Notes: a model not told the origin generated them from the letters alone. A DNA stretch of 64,000 nucleotides from Vibrio sp. 10N.286.49.B1 (GCF_002873335.1 NZ_MCUW01000027.1:223146-287145); one strand, 5' to 3'; positions 1 to 9,090 are shown, counted from the first letter of the stretch. A program made the numbers and translations.

Positions 1-36
1 GCTTCCTCTCTTCGTTTAAAAGACGCGCTCACAGTA

Positions 37-1143
37 CTAGTCAGCAATCAAGTCGTAGTCTTGACGCAGGATATCAATGATTTCTTGTTTTGGGTTTTCA
101 CTTAATTGTACTTTTCGTCCCGTGATTTTTTCAGCAATACCAATATAAGTTTCAGAAATACTCATTAGTGATGAGAGTGGTAAAGCATTCTCTTTTGCTA
201 GCGCTTCGCGTTCTGGCATTCTTTCTTTATTTAGAAGAATGTCAGGATCTGGAAAGTGGTTCAGCAAAAACTGTCTGAAGCCTTCTTTGGAGTTTTCGAC
301 GATTTTACCTTGTTGGTAAGCGTTGGTGTCCCAGATGCGAGAAGAATCAGGTGTGCCAACCTCATCCATATAAATAAGCTTTTCGCTACCACTGGCATCA
401 GTAACGTACCCAAACTCAAATTTTGTATCAACGAATGTTTGTTCAATTTTGTTGAGAGCATTGCTGATAACACTAAAGCCTTCTTTTAGTAGCTTTTCGT
501 ATTGAGCAACGCCGTCGATGTTTGAGAAATTGAAGGCAGCGTAATTATCTACAATGTTATTGCGGGTGATATTGACGTCGTCAGCCTCAGGGACTCCAGG
601 AATATCGCGTAAGATTCCTTTGGTTGATGGCGTGATCAATATGTCTTCGAGCTTTGAGTCTTTCTTTAGCCCTTCAGGTAATGTTATTCCACAAAATTCT
701 CTTTCACCTTGCGCGTAAGCACGCCACATTGAGCCTGTAATGTATTGACGACAGATAGCCTCAATCATGACGGGTCTCGCTTTTTGAACAATCCAGATAA
801 ATGGATGAGGAATATCTAATATGTGGCTATCGGCAAGGCCATTATCTTTGAATAATTGAAACCAATGATTAGAAATAGCGTTTAAAGCCGCCCCTTTACC
901 CGGAACGCCTTTGAGTCCACCTTCGCCATGCCAGATACAATCAAATGCAGAGATTCGATCGCTTATCACCATAATCGCCAATGGCGCGTCTTCTGCAACA
1001 TCGTAGCCTTTATCTTTTATCAGGCGACGACTATCTGCTTCAGTCAACCAGTAAACAGAGCGAACTTTACCGCTGTGCACGGGTTTATCGGTACGAATTG
1101 GGAGGTCGTCGTTTACGGCAAGGACTTGATCAGCGAGACTCAT
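37..1143 (-). CDS. purC: Phosphoribosylaminoimidazole-succinocarboxamide synthase (SAICAR synthase), long form
   Basis: Joins aspartate to CAIR using ATP in de novo purine synthesis (cytosolic). The protein is 368 residues, clearly longer than the roughly 240-residue enterobacterial PurC; from memory the long form is usual in Vibrio. Visible signatures are the nucleotide-binding SGKVRSVY (about 24-31), SDRISAFD (61-68), ICRQYITGS (130-138), DTKFEFG (239-245) and the conserved [13 protein letters not shown] (259-271). The frame stays open upstream to 1296, but I choose the ATG at 1143: it has an AGGAA ribosome site 6-7 bases upstream and the protein then begins MSLADQV. It stands alone, with a perfect PurR operator 113-128 bases upstream, so purine repression is expected. 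Confidence 0.96.
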   Translation of the reverse strand: MSLADQVLAVNDDLPIRTDKPVHSGKVRSVYWLTEADSRRLIKDKGYDVAEDAPLAIMVISDRISAFDCIWHGEGGLKGVPGKGAALNAISNHWFQLFKDNGLADSHILDIPHPFIWIVQKARPVMIEAICRQYITGSMWRAYAQGEREFCGITLPEGLKKDSKLEDILITPSTKGILRDIPGVPEADDVNITRNNIVDNYAAFNFSNIDGVAQYEKLLKEGFSVISNALNKIEQTFVDTKFEFGYVTDASGSEKLIYMDEVGTPDSSRIWDTNAYQQGKIVENSKEGFRQFLLNHFPDPDILLNKERMPEREALAKENALPLSSLMSISETYIGIAEKITGRKVQLSENPKQEIIDILRQDYDLIAD

Positions 1144-1255
1144 GGAAACATTCCTATCTAACGGTGGCGTCGCACAATAGCGACGAGGAGAAAGAGCATT
1201 TGTATGCCCACTTTTCACCGCATCATACCAGAATTCAGACGAGCTTCCATCATTT

Positions 1256-1271
1256 AAGCAAACGTTTGCTT
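1256..1271. promoter_or_regulatory. PurR operator upstream of purC
   Basis: AAGCAAACGTTTGCTT is a perfect 16-bp palindrome and fits the gammaproteobacterial PurR consensus (ANGCAANCGNTTNCNT) at every fixed position. It lies upstream of purC on the side expected for its promoter. Repression by PurR with hypoxanthine or guanine is inferred from family knowledge. Confidence 0.88.
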
Positions 1272-1398
1272 TGATTTCTTTATTAACGTATCTCAACGGT
1301 CATAAAAGTATCATTAAACGGCGGATTTTCACGTAACTGCCGGCACAGGGACAAGTTTTTAACTGCAAGCTTGTTATTTATGACAACACGTTCATTTA

Positions 1399-1809
1399 TC
1401 AATGAAGGTAAGCAGCAGAGGGTAAAAAAATAACTTCGCAATGGTGCTGTTTCGCGAGTTGTTGCAATTCACGCTGACAGCTAGGAGAAAAATCTCCGTT
1501 AGCGATAATCGCGCAGGCGTTACCTGAACGAATGGCTTTCTCGATGACTTGCGTTTGATTTAAGTGCATGGATGGTTTGATTTGTACCATGTGGTTGCCT
1601 AGCCCTTGATAATGGGAGATTTGGGCAAGCGTAGGGCGAGGGCATTCTGCCGTCAGTAGGACCCATTGGTGTTTTGACGCAAGCTGAGACACTTTATTAA
1701 GTACATTCGTTTCCATCCTACGCTGATAAGAGATCGGGCGTCCTTTTACCGTAAGCTCACGATGTGAATGAAGATGTAATGAGTTAAGAATTTCAGTATT
1801 TTGCAACAT
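1399..1809 (-). CDS. sulA: SOS-induced cell division inhibitor SulA-like protein
   Basis: A 136-residue protein recognised as SulA-family, a RecA-like fold without a working P-loop that sequesters FtsZ and blocks septation during the SOS response. The central part (about 48-100: WVLLTAECPRPTL, then a basic and glycine-rich stretch, then SGNACAIIANGDFS) matches the family layout. The ATG at 1809 has an AAGGAC ribosome site 7-8 bases upstream. A perfect LexA box sits 22-37 bases upstream of the start, which supports both the start and the SOS assignment. The family is divergent in sequence, so the name rests on the fold-level resemblance together with the LexA site. Confidence 0.82.
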   Translation of the reverse strand: MLQNTEILNSLHLHSHRELTVKGRPISYQRRMETNVLNKVSQLASKHQWVLLTAECPRPTLAQISHYQGLGNHMVQIKPSMHLNQTQVIEKAIRSGNACAIIANGDFSPSCQRELQQLAKQHHCEVIFLPSAAYLH

Positions 1810-1830
1810 AAAACTGTCCTTTTATACATG

Positions 1831-1846
1831 CTGTATGGTTATACAG
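1831..1846. promoter_or_regulatory. LexA (SOS) box of sulA
   Basis: CTGTATGGTTATACAG fits CTGT-N8-ACAG with an A/T-rich centre, the LexA box of gammaproteobacteria. It is placed just upstream of sulA, where bound LexA would block the promoter. Confidence 0.9.
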
Positions 1847-2112
1847 TAGTTTTAAGGTGGGATAAGATCAAATACTTTTTGATGAAAATATTGATATTTT
1901 CTATAACCATCTGATTTAATTTGATTAATTAATATTGTAAATGTGAACTCATGCAAAGGTGTTCACGGCGTGTGTTCGAAAACACTGTATAGAGATAAAT
2001 GCTAATATCGGCAGTGATGGGAGCAAAGTGGTTATTGAAAGGTTAGCTTTGAACCGAATAGTGTGTGTTGGTTACGGTAAGGTCGATAGAGGAGGAGTGT
2101 TGAAAACAACAA
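1847..2112. other. Intergenic region without a supported gene
   Basis: Between the sulA promoter and the terminator of the small Cys-rich gene I see no convincing coding region. A 62-codon plus-strand frame is open at 1959-2147, but it has no ribosome site, runs through the terminator hairpin and has no recognisable product. Confidence 0.6.
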
Positions 2113-2131
2113 CGCCTCTTAAAAAGAGGCG
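2113..2131 (-). terminator. Rho-independent terminator of the small Cys-rich gene
   Basis: CGCCTCTT and AAGAGGCG form a perfect 8-bp stem with a 3-base loop. Read on the minus strand it is followed by TTGTTGTTTTC, a loose U-rich tail. It lies 13 bases past the stop of the 2144-2329 gene. Confidence 0.65.
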
Positions 2132-2143
2132 CAAGAGATCAAG

Positions 2144-2329
2144 CTAAGGTTTGCACAGGGAGTCTCGATATTCCAACTCCGCTTTATTGAATTGCCGGAC
2201 GTCCATCGCCGCGAGATTAACGCATTCATCACAAGAAAAATGACACTTGCCGTCGATGTACTGGTGCTTTGTTACATAATTAGGTTTCTGGCACCAATCA
2301 CAAAAACCTTCAATGGTGAACGTATACAT
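2144..2329 (-). CDS. Small Cys-rich (zinc-ribbon-like) protein of unknown function
   Basis: A 61-residue protein with two CxxC pairs, CDWC at about 10-13 and CDEC at about 33-36, plus a cysteine near the end. The pairs suggest a treble-clef or zinc-ribbon metal site. The ATG at 2329 has a strong GGGGAG ribosome site 6 bases upstream and a terminator follows the stop, so it is very likely a real gene. I recognise the general type from Vibrio genomes but no function. It could bind nucleic acid or act as a small redox or metal protein; the sequence does not decide. Confidence 0.7.
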   Translation of the reverse strand: MYTFTIEGFCDWCQKPNYVTKHQYIDGKCHFSCDECVNLAAMDVRQFNKAELEYRDSLCKP

Positions 2330-2458
2330 TATTTCTCCCCACCCTTAATAACTTGGGTGTTATTTTCGCCACTGATTATGACATAAAATGGTGTCAAATG
2401 TTAATTTTTTGTTTAAAATCCCATTCACTTATAATTTATAGTGAGATTGAGAGGTCTT

Positions 2459-3547
2459 TTAATGAATTTTTTGAGAGTTCTTTAGGTGCGTCATTATCGT
2501 TTTCAGCGCGGTATTGAGCTGCTTCATTTCTTCATCGGAGCCATGAATGTCTGGATGAAAGATGCGTGAAAGCTGTTTATAGCGGGATTTTAGTTGATTA
2601 GGTGTCAGGTTCTGCTGTTGGCTAGTTGAAAACCCAAATCGTAAGTAGGCACTTTCAAGTGTATTTGATTGATGTATCGACGAAGCGGCTTTGTCTGCGG
2701 ATTGATGTGCCAATTTTAGTTTGTGTTGGAGCTGAGCAATGGTTCGTTGCTGGGTCGTGATGAGGTCATTGAGTCGTGCATTACTCGCATTGCTGTGGTT
2801 CAGATTGTCGTTACTGTGACTGCCACTAAAGGGAGATTGTGATATTGACGTTGGTTTCCGCTTAGCCTGATAAATGAATACGGCCAGAATTAATGACAAC
2901 AAAAGTAAATAAATTAAGTGTGTTGCCCACGAGCTTCCCACAGTTTCGGGTTGATGGGTTTGATTTGGAGAGTGGGTGCTCAAATTAGGTGTCGATAACA
3001 CCGTCGACTCTTGTTCTTTTAGCGCTTCGATTTGGCGCATTTGGCGTTGATTAAACTGGCGTTGTAGTGCTTGTTCATAAGCCGGTTCAAAAGAAGACGA
3101 TTGCCCAGCGGCAAAGGAATACCAAAGCACGGCTTGATCAGTGGCTGGAATATCAACATCGGCATTACTATATAGCTCCGCCAACTTTCCGTATGTGCTT
3201 TGGTCGCCCTGTATGGCCAGTTTGGTATAAAGAAGTACTGCGCGTGAAGGATTACGTTTTACTCCACGGCCGTACTCAAGTGCTTGAGCGTAATTGTATG
3301 TCGCACCAAGGTGACCGTTATTACTTGCTAGTTGATACCAGTAACTAGCCTTAGTGAGATCTTTTTGGACCCCTTGCCCCGTTTCAAATGCAAGTCCGAG
3401 TTGGTATTGTGCATCGGCATTATTAAGCTGTGCTTGCTTCTCTAACGATGGAATCGAATTTGCCATTGCCGAGCAGACCAATAATACCCATAACGACAAA
3501 GCACGAGCTGCAGTTGGCCATACACGGTAATGCACCTGAGTCATCAT
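2459..3547 (-). CDS. Membrane protein: Sel1-like repeats, one membrane segment, C-terminal J-domain
   Basis: A 362-residue protein with an unusual order of parts. There is an N-terminal signal segment (about 12-30), two to three Sel1/TPR-like repeats (about 40-150, e.g. AQYQLGLAFETGQGVQKDLT), a low-complexity linker, a single membrane helix (about 208-227) followed by positive residues AKRK, a coiled-coil-like stretch (about 255-295) and a terminal J-domain-like region (about 300-355) with the HPD tripeptide at 331-333. By the positive-inside rule the repeats would be periplasmic and the J-domain cytoplasmic, where it could stimulate DnaK. ATG codons at 3547 and 3544 are both possible; AAGGAA is better spaced for the second. 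No close named family comes to mind. Confidence 0.8.
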   Translation of the reverse strand: MMTQVHYRVWPTAARALSLWVLLVCSAMANSIPSLEKQAQLNNADAQYQLGLAFETGQGVQKDLTKASYWYQLASNNGHLGATYNYAQALEYGRGVKRNPSRAVLLYTKLAIQGDQSTYGKLAELYSNADVDIPATDQAVLWYSFAAGQSSSFEPAYEQALQRQFNQRQMRQIEALKEQESTVLSTPNLSTHSPNQTHQPETVGSSWATHLIYLLLLSLILAVFIYQAKRKPTSISQSPFSGSHSNDNLNHSNASNARLNDLITTQQRTIAQLQHKLKLAHQSADKAASSIHQSNTLESAYLRFGFSTSQQQNLTPNQLKSRYKQLSRIFHPDIHGSDEEMKQLNTALKTIMTHLKNSQKIH

Positions 3548-3577
3548 TTTCCTTATGAATGCTGGTGAAGGTCGATA

Positions 3578-4267
3578 TTACTTGAGCATTTTGGGCGCTT
3601 GGGCGCCATCAATCGGTCGATTAACAGAAAGCTTACGCCCCTTTTTCAAGCCCACTTCGTAATCGGCAGTGATATTCTTCATTGCATCTCGAAGTTGTTG
3701 CTTAAAGGTTTCGCGGTCGATATTTTTAAACTCTTTATCGATGTAGTTATTAATTTTGTTGTTCGACTCGTCGTCAGGCGTGATAATCGGCAGCTTTTCA
3801 AGAGCCCCTTCAATCCAGCCGGAGACAAAAGAATTGACTCGTCGGGTCACTTCGGCTGTCGATGTACCTGAACCTGCGAAGCCGTTTCTGAATTGGCCAG
3901 TGTGTTCATTCATTTCACGGTACACAATATCAAATGCAAACGCCGCAAAAATAGCTCTGTCGGCTTCGCCAATAAACTCAACGCGTTTCAGGCCTTTATG
4001 GTTGAGCAGAACCGCTTCGACCCCAAATTTAGTGTTGATCCCACGAATGACGCGCAAAATTGTAGAGCTGATACTGGCAGGCAGTAAGTGTGTCGATTGG
4101 GTCTTACCCATTTTGATGAACTCAATGTCATCTTTATCTAGGCCATACTTCAACATGAGGTTATGCGCCATTTTGATCGCATTCGCCGCTTCGTTGACGT
4201 TGGCTGAATTACCTAACTCTAGGCACTTAGCTATTTTTTTTAGGGCTTTTTGTTTATCCATCGACAA
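3578..4267 (-). CDS. DUF2786 domain protein
   Basis: About 229 residues. The N-terminal 40 residues (KALKKIAKCLELGNSANVNE, then a stretch ending HNLMLKYGLDKDDIE) are the DUF2786 signature. This family is common in phages, plasmids and Vibrio chromosomes and has no established function. The C-terminal half has helical and basic stretches, including KKGRKLSVNRP near the end. The frame begins with TTG at 4267, which has AGAGAA at good spacing; an ATG at 4261 is the alternative and gives MDKQKALKK. It sits 30 bases upstream of the Sel1/J-domain gene on the same strand and may share its transcript. Confidence 0.75.
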   Translation of the reverse strand: MSMDKQKALKKIAKCLELGNSANVNEAANAIKMAHNLMLKYGLDKDDIEFIKMGKTQSTHLLPASISSTILRVIRGINTKFGVEAVLLNHKGLKRVEFIGEADRAIFAAFAFDIVYREMNEHTGQFRNGFAGSGTSTAEVTRRVNSFVSGWIEGALEKLPIITPDDESNNKINNYIDKEFKNIDRETFKQQLRDAMKNITADYEVGLKKGRKLSVNRPIDGAQAPKMLK

Positions 4268-4354
4268 TGTGAGTTCTCTGTACCGCGAAAGAAAAAGGGC
4301 ACTATTTTAACGAGTTTCCAATGAAAGGGGAAGTGTAGGTTTTGAAATAGAAGA

Positions 4355-4377
4355 TGGGCGAGACCGAAGTCCACCCA
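4355..4377 (-). terminator. Probable terminator of the DUF3334 gene
   Basis: On the minus strand this reads as a stem of about nine pairs with one bulge, closed by a C(UUCG)G tetraloop, followed by a pyrimidine-rich tail (TCTTCTATTTC). It lies 42 bases beyond the stop of the 4419-5093 gene. Confidence 0.5.
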
Positions 4378-4418
4378 TTCTGTTTAAGTTGTCGTGATGG
4401 TTGCGGCGTCGTACTGAG

Positions 4419-5093
4419 CTAGATACCGAGTTCGTCGAGCAGATCTTGGCTATTATCAGGCTGTGTTTTAGGGGACTTCGTTTCTTTATTTTTTATTGCT
4501 TGTTCTATAATCGCGTCGGGTGTCTCATCGGCTTGCACCTCGAATTCTTCCATCTGGATAAACTCAGTTTTGTCCATGGCGAATTCTAGGTAAAAGATAT
4601 TGTTGTTTGCGGTTGAAAACGTCACACGTCTAGCTTGAGGTCGTTCCAAGTTAGTATCGACAGAAAGAACCACTTGCTTATTGATAGCCAGCATTTTAGG
4701 TTGGTTTTGGGTGATGTTGGTTTGTAGCTCTTTTCGTACTTTATTAGTAAAGTCACCAACAAGCTGGTTCATCAGTTCGCCCAGTACATCGCCAACTTCA
4801 TCTGCATTATGGTGAATGGCGAGTTCTTCTTCGGGCATTCCCATGCTACGCATATAGTTTGAGTACACTTCCAATGCTGCTTGGGACGTAAAGTTGATAA
4901 CGACCAAACCAGAAAAACCACCGTCAAATAGTACGAAGCACCCAAAGTCAGGCTTAAGCGTAGTTTTGGTGATTTTTTGAACCATAGCAGAGTAGGTGAT
5001 GCTGGATTGTGTTGCTGAAGTGAGTACGGTAGAAACCGATTGGCATAGTTTAAGAAGAATATCTTCCGTGGTGATAACCTTGGTTTTTTTCAT
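4419..5093 (-). CDS. DUF3334 family protein, CheX-like
   Basis: A 224-residue soluble protein that I recognise as DUF3334, found in Vibrio, Shewanella and relatives. The middle contains GDVLGELMNQLVGDFTNKV (about 101-119), which resembles the GExxNxxxG helix of the CheX/CheC phosphatase fold. A chemotaxis-like phosphatase or a related binding role is therefore possible but unproven. Start ATG at 5093. Between it and the divergent ydiJ-like gene lies a 285-base promoter region in which I find no further gene. Confidence 0.78.
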   Translation of the reverse strand: MKKTKVITTEDILLKLCQSVSTVLTSATQSSITYSAMVQKITKTTLKPDFGCFVLFDGGFSGLVVINFTSQAALEVYSNYMRSMGMPEEELAIHHNADEVGDVLGELMNQLVGDFTNKVRKELQTNITQNQPKMLAINKQVVLSVDTNLERPQARRVTFSTANNNIFYLEFAMDKTEFIQMEEFEVQADETPDAIIEQAIKNKETKSPKTQPDNSQDLLDELGI

Positions 5094-5378
5094 TAGAGTT
5101 CGCTTAATTGGTTACTGCTTCCTTGATGCTACTGAGTTTGGCATGAAGGAAACCGCTTGAAAAGGTATAAACGATGCATAATTGCTATGAGATTGCGATT
5201 TGATCACATTTTTAATTGTTGTAAAGTAACCGGATAAGTAGAATTAGCTCACTTCTTCTGCCGATACTGATGATCCGTTTAAAATACTGGGTTGATGTGG
5301 TTGTGCAGGCTGTCGTGTCATTATTTTTTATTATTCCCTTGCTGAGCGGATCGGCATGTTTAAGGGGCAGGAAGCAAA

Positions 5379-8300
5379 ATGTTACCAAGACTAAGTACGC
5401 AATCTGACATTAACCCTACGGTCGTTGTCTTTCTTCAACAGCTCAAACAAAAAGGCTTCACTGGCGATATTGAAACGCAATATTCCAGTCGTTTAGCTGT
5501 GGCAACGGATAACAGTGTCTATCAAGTCCTGCCTCAAGCGGTTGTGCACCCAAAAACGACACAAGACGTGCAGATTGTTGGCGAACTTTCGAGTCTAGAA
5601 TCATTTCAGTCTATACAGTTTTCACCGAGAGGTGGCGGAACTGGCACCAATGGCCAATCTCTGACTTCTGGTATTGTCGTTGATCTCTCGCGCCATATGA
5701 ATCGTGTGCTTGAAATTAATAAAGAAGAAGGTTGGGTGCGGGTTCAGACAGGGATTGTTAAAGATGCCTTAAATGATGCGGTGCGCCCCTTTGGGTATTT
5801 CTTTTCACCTGACTTGTCGACGAGCAATCGTGCCACGCTAGGGGGGATGATTAATACCGACGCGTCGGGGCAGGGCTCGCTAAAGTACGGTAAGACTTCC
5901 GACCATGTGCTGTCGTTACAAGCGGTATTTGCCGATGGTTCGTTGTTAGAAAGTGATGGTTCGCTTGGGTTTCCAGTAGAACAAAGCTATGCAACTCAAG
6001 CGCTTAAGATTTCTGAACAGGTATGCCGAGAGAATCGACTATTAATAGATGAAAAATTCCCGCCATTAAACCGTTTTCTTACCGGCTACGATCTAAAAAA
6101 TGCTTTTGACCCAGTCCAAGATACCTTTGATATCACGCGCATTTTGTGTGGCGCAGAAGGGTCGTTAGCGTTTATTACCGAAGCAAAACTTAATCTAACG
6201 CCTATTCCCAAAGCCCGCACGCTGATCAATGTTAAATACAACACGTTTGAAGCGGCACTGCGAAATGCACCATTTATGGTGGAAGCCAATGCGTTGTCAG
6301 TTGAAACAATAGACTCCAAAGTTTTGAACCTAGCGAAACAAGATATTGTTTGGCATACCGTGAGCGACCTTATCACTGATGTACCGGGTAAAGAGATGCT
6401 TGGTATAAATATGGTGGAGTATGCTGGTGAAGATACTCATGAGGTAGAGGCTTCTGTGAAGCAGCTGACCGCAAAATTGGATGAGATGCTGGAAACTGAA
6501 CAAGCCGGTATTATTGGATATCAGATCACGAGCGACGTTGCCAGCTTAGGTCGGATTTATAATATGCGTAAAAAAGCGGTGGGGTTACTTGGCGCAGTAA
6601 AAGGCAGTGCTAAGCCCATCGCGTTTGCAGAAGATACGTGTGTTCCACCTGAGAATTTGGCGGACTTTATCGATGAATTCCGGGCTCTACTCGATGCTCA
6701 CGGTTTGCACTACGGTATGTTTGGTCACGTTGATGCGGGCGTTTTGCATGTACGTCCTGCGCTCGACATGTGCGATCCAAAACAAGAAGCGTTAATGCAC
6801 CAAGTGTCCGATGAAGTGGTTAAATTGGTCTCCAAGTATGGCGGTTTGATGTGGGGAGAACATGGTAAAGGCTTCCGCTCAGAGTACGGCCCTGCTTTTT
6901 TTGGTGATGTTTTATTTAATGAACTACGCCGTATAAAATCGGCGTTTGATCCCCACAATAAAATGAATCCAGGTAAAATTTGTACACCACTAGGCAGTGA
7001 AGATGGCTTAGTGAAAGTCTCGGATGTCAAACGGGGCACGTATGACCGTCAGATCCCTGTAGAAGTGCGAGATAGCTTTTCTCAGGCTATGGAGTGTAAC
7101 GGTAACGGATTATGTTTTAACTACGATACCGCATCACCTATGTGCCCTTCGATGAAGGTGACGGCCGACCGACGTCATTCTCCAAAAGGACGAGCGGGAT
7201 TGGTTCGAGAGTGGTTACGACAGCTCTCTGAGCAAGGTTTTGATGTGGTCGAACTTGAACATCAAACACAAAAAGGTAGCAGCGCGAAAGGATTGATCGA
7301 GAAATGGCGCAATACGTTTAACAAGCGTCACGAGTATGATTTTTCACATGAAGTGTATGAGGCAATGAACGGTTGCCTTGCTTGTAAGGCGTGCGCTAGC
7401 CAGTGCCCAATTAAGGTTGATGTGCCGAGTTTTCGAGCGCGTTTTTTAAATCTCTATTACACACGTTACCAGCGCCCTGCTAAAGATTACTTAGTGGCAA
7501 ACATCGAGACCCTACTGCCATATATGGCAAAAATACCTAAAACAGTGAACTTTGCACTTAAACAACCTTGGGTAAAATCCCTAACTGAAAAAAGTGTGGG
7601 CTACATCGATGCACCACTTCTATCTGTTCCTACGTTAAAACAACGCATGCAGTCTCAACTCATTGACGTGTTTGATTTGGAAAAATTGTCTGGGTTGTCA
7701 GACGCAAAGAAAGCCGACTATGTGTTGATAGTACAAGACCCATTTACCAGCTTCTACGACGCAGAAGTAGTGGAAGACTTTGTTAAATTGGTGCTTGTAT
7801 TAGGAAAGACGCCCGTGATCTTGCCATTCAAACCAAACGGTAAAGCGGCACATATCAAAGGATTCTTAAAACAGTTTGCTGATGGAGCACAATCTACAGC
7901 TGATTTCCTACAGCGAGTGGCCCTGCTAAATATACCATTGGTTGGCGTCGATCCGGCACTGGTGCTGTGCTATCGCGACGAATACGTTGAGATATTGGAA
8001 GACAAACGTGGAGAGTTTGATGTATTGACGGTTCATGAATGGTTGACGCCACTACTGACAACCCTGACGCCCTCAGTATCAAGTGACAAAGAACCATGGT
8101 ATCTCTTTGCGCACTGCACAGAGAAAACCAAACTTCCTAATGCTGAAAAAGAGTGGGGCAGTATTTTCAGTCATTTCGGAGGCCAACTTAACACGGTACC
8201 GGTTGGCTGTTGTGGGATGGCGGGTACGTTTGGGCACGAGTCGGATAAGTTGCAAATGTCGAAAGATATCTATGGCCTAAGTTGGAAACCTCAAATGGCG

Positions 8301-8423
8301 TCCTTGCCAAAGGATCGTTGCCTTGTTACTGGTTATTCTTGTCGTAGCCAAGTAAAACGTTTTGAGGATCAACCGGTGAAGCACCCTTTACAGGCTATAT
8401 TGCGTCTGATTACCATTGTATAA
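5379..8423 (+). CDS. ydiJ: YdiJ-type FAD-binding and [4Fe-4S] oxidoreductase (D-2-hydroxyglutarate dehydrogenase family)
   Basis: 1014 residues, the expected length for YdiJ (about 1018 in E. coli), whose family oxidises D-2-hydroxyacids and is reported to act on D-2-hydroxyglutarate. There is an N-terminal PCMH-type FAD domain (SPRGGGTGTNGQSL, about 82-95; STSNRATLGGMINTDASGQG, about 148-167) and a FAD-oxidase C-terminal domain up to about 540. Two ferredoxin-like cysteine clusters follow (CNGNGLC near 572 and CLACKACASQCP near 665). A C-terminal CCG domain contains GCCGMAGTFGHE near 942 and GYSCRSQ. AGGAAG precedes the ATG. It stands alone. The glycolate oxidase fusion type is the alternative substrate class. 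Confidence 0.92.
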   Translation: MLPRLSTQSDINPTVVVFLQQLKQKGFTGDIETQYSSRLAVATDNSVYQVLPQAVVHPKTTQDVQIVGELSSLESFQSIQFSPRGGGTGTNGQSLTSGIVVDLSRHMNRVLEINKEEGWVRVQTGIVKDALNDAVRPFGYFFSPDLSTSNRATLGGMINTDASGQGSLKYGKTSDHVLSLQAVFADGSLLESDGSLGFPVEQSYATQALKISEQVCRENRLLIDEKFPPLNRFLTGYDLKNAFDPVQDTFDITRILCGAEGSLAFITEAKLNLTPIPKARTLINVKYNTFEAALRNAPFMVEANALSVETIDSKVLNLAKQDIVWHTVSDLITDVPGKEMLGINMVEYAGEDTHEVEASVKQLTAKLDEMLETEQAGIIGYQITSDVASLGRIYNMRKKAVGLLGAVKGSAKPIAFAEDTCVPPENLADFIDEFRALLDAHGLHYGMFGHVDAGVLHVRPALDMCDPKQEALMHQVSDEVVKLVSKYGGLMWGEHGKGFRSEYGPAFFGDVLFNELRRIKSAFDPHNKMNPGKICTPLGSEDGLVKVSDVKRGTYDRQIPVEVRDSFSQAMECNGNGLCFNYDTASPMCPSMKVTADRRHSPKGRAGLVREWLRQLSEQGFDVVELEHQTQKGSSAKGLIEKWRNTFNKRHEYDFSHEVYEAMNGCLACKACASQCPIKVDVPSFRARFLNLYYTRYQRPAKDYLVANIETLLPYMAKIPKTVNFALKQPWVKSLTEKSVGYIDAPLLSVPTLKQRMQSQLIDVFDLEKLSGLSDAKKADYVLIVQDPFTSFYDAEVVEDFVKLVLVLGKTPVILPFKPNGKAAHIKGFLKQFADGAQSTADFLQRVALLNIPLVGVDPALVLCYRDEYVEILEDKRGEFDVLTVHEWLTPLLTTLTPSVSSDKEPWYLFAHCTEKTKLPNAEKEWGSIFSHFGGQLNTVPVGCCGMAGTFGHESDKLQMSKDIYGLSWKPQMASLPKDRCLVTGYSCRSQVKRFEDQPVKHPLQAILRLITIV

Positions 8424-8569
8424 AGTCTATATATAGCGGATGCCAAGCGAGTAAGATTTGATGCGGTGAAATGTGGGAATCGTACTGATTCCTACTTGGT
8501 ACGGTAAGCCGACATGACGACTTGCTCGCAAATTATTAACGCTCACGCGACTTATCAAGGACTAAGAGA

Positions 8570-9034
8570 ATGAAAGCATTAGAACTGAAAATTCCACCAG
8601 TTGCTGTTTTCCTGGTCCTTGCAATCTTGATGTTTGCCATTCATTCCGTAGATAGCACTTGGCTCTTTATTTACATTCCCTTGAAGGTAATCTGGGTCGT
8701 GCTTCTGGTTGCGGCAAGCGGGTATGTTGGTATATCAGGTGTTTATGAATTTAAGCGTGCGAAAACTACGGTGGATCCCACTCGACCCGACAAGGCTAGC
8801 CAAGTCGTAGATTCAGGGATTTTTTCACTCACTAGAAATCCAATGTATGTCGCTCTTTATTGCTTGTTACTAGCTTGGGGGATATGGTTGGAAGATGTGT
8901 TGAGCCTGCTGACGAGTGTGTTGTTCGTTTTATATATTAACCGTTTCCAAATTCAACCTGAAGAGCGTGCATTGACACGTATGTTTGGAGAGCAGTACCT
9001 TGATTACAAGGCGAGAGTGAGACGGTGGATCTAG
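8570..9034 (+). CDS. Isoprenylcysteine carboxyl methyltransferase-family membrane protein
   Basis: 154 residues with about four membrane helices. The motif LTRNPMYVALY (about 87-97) and the C-terminal EERALTRMFGEQYLDYKARVRRW are the SAM-binding signature of the ICMT/phospholipid methyltransferase (PEMT-like) superfamily. In bacteria the substrate is usually unknown (lipid or small isoprenoid). ATG at 8570 follows AAGGACTAAGAG. It is transcribed alone, 146 bases after ydiJ, and no cofactor gene is nearby. Confidence 0.83.
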   Translation: MKALELKIPPVAVFLVLAILMFAIHSVDSTWLFIYIPLKVIWVVLLVAASGYVGISGVYEFKRAKTTVDPTRPDKASQVVDSGIFSLTRNPMYVALYCLLLAWGIWLEDVLSLLTSVLFVLYINRFQIQPEERALTRMFGEQYLDYKARVRRWI

Positions 9035-9090
9035 TTCGTTCATTTGAATGTGGGCGGGAGTGCTCTAAGGCTCAACTAGTGAAGCGCATG

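Noticed and set aside
1144-1296. N-terminal extension of purC by 51 codons
   Set aside because: The ATG at 1143 has a good ribosome site and the family N-terminus; the extension contains the PurR operator and would place the promoter inside the gene.
1959-2147. 62-codon plus-strand frame
   Set aside because: No ribosome site, basic low-complexity end, and it runs through the terminator of the opposite gene.
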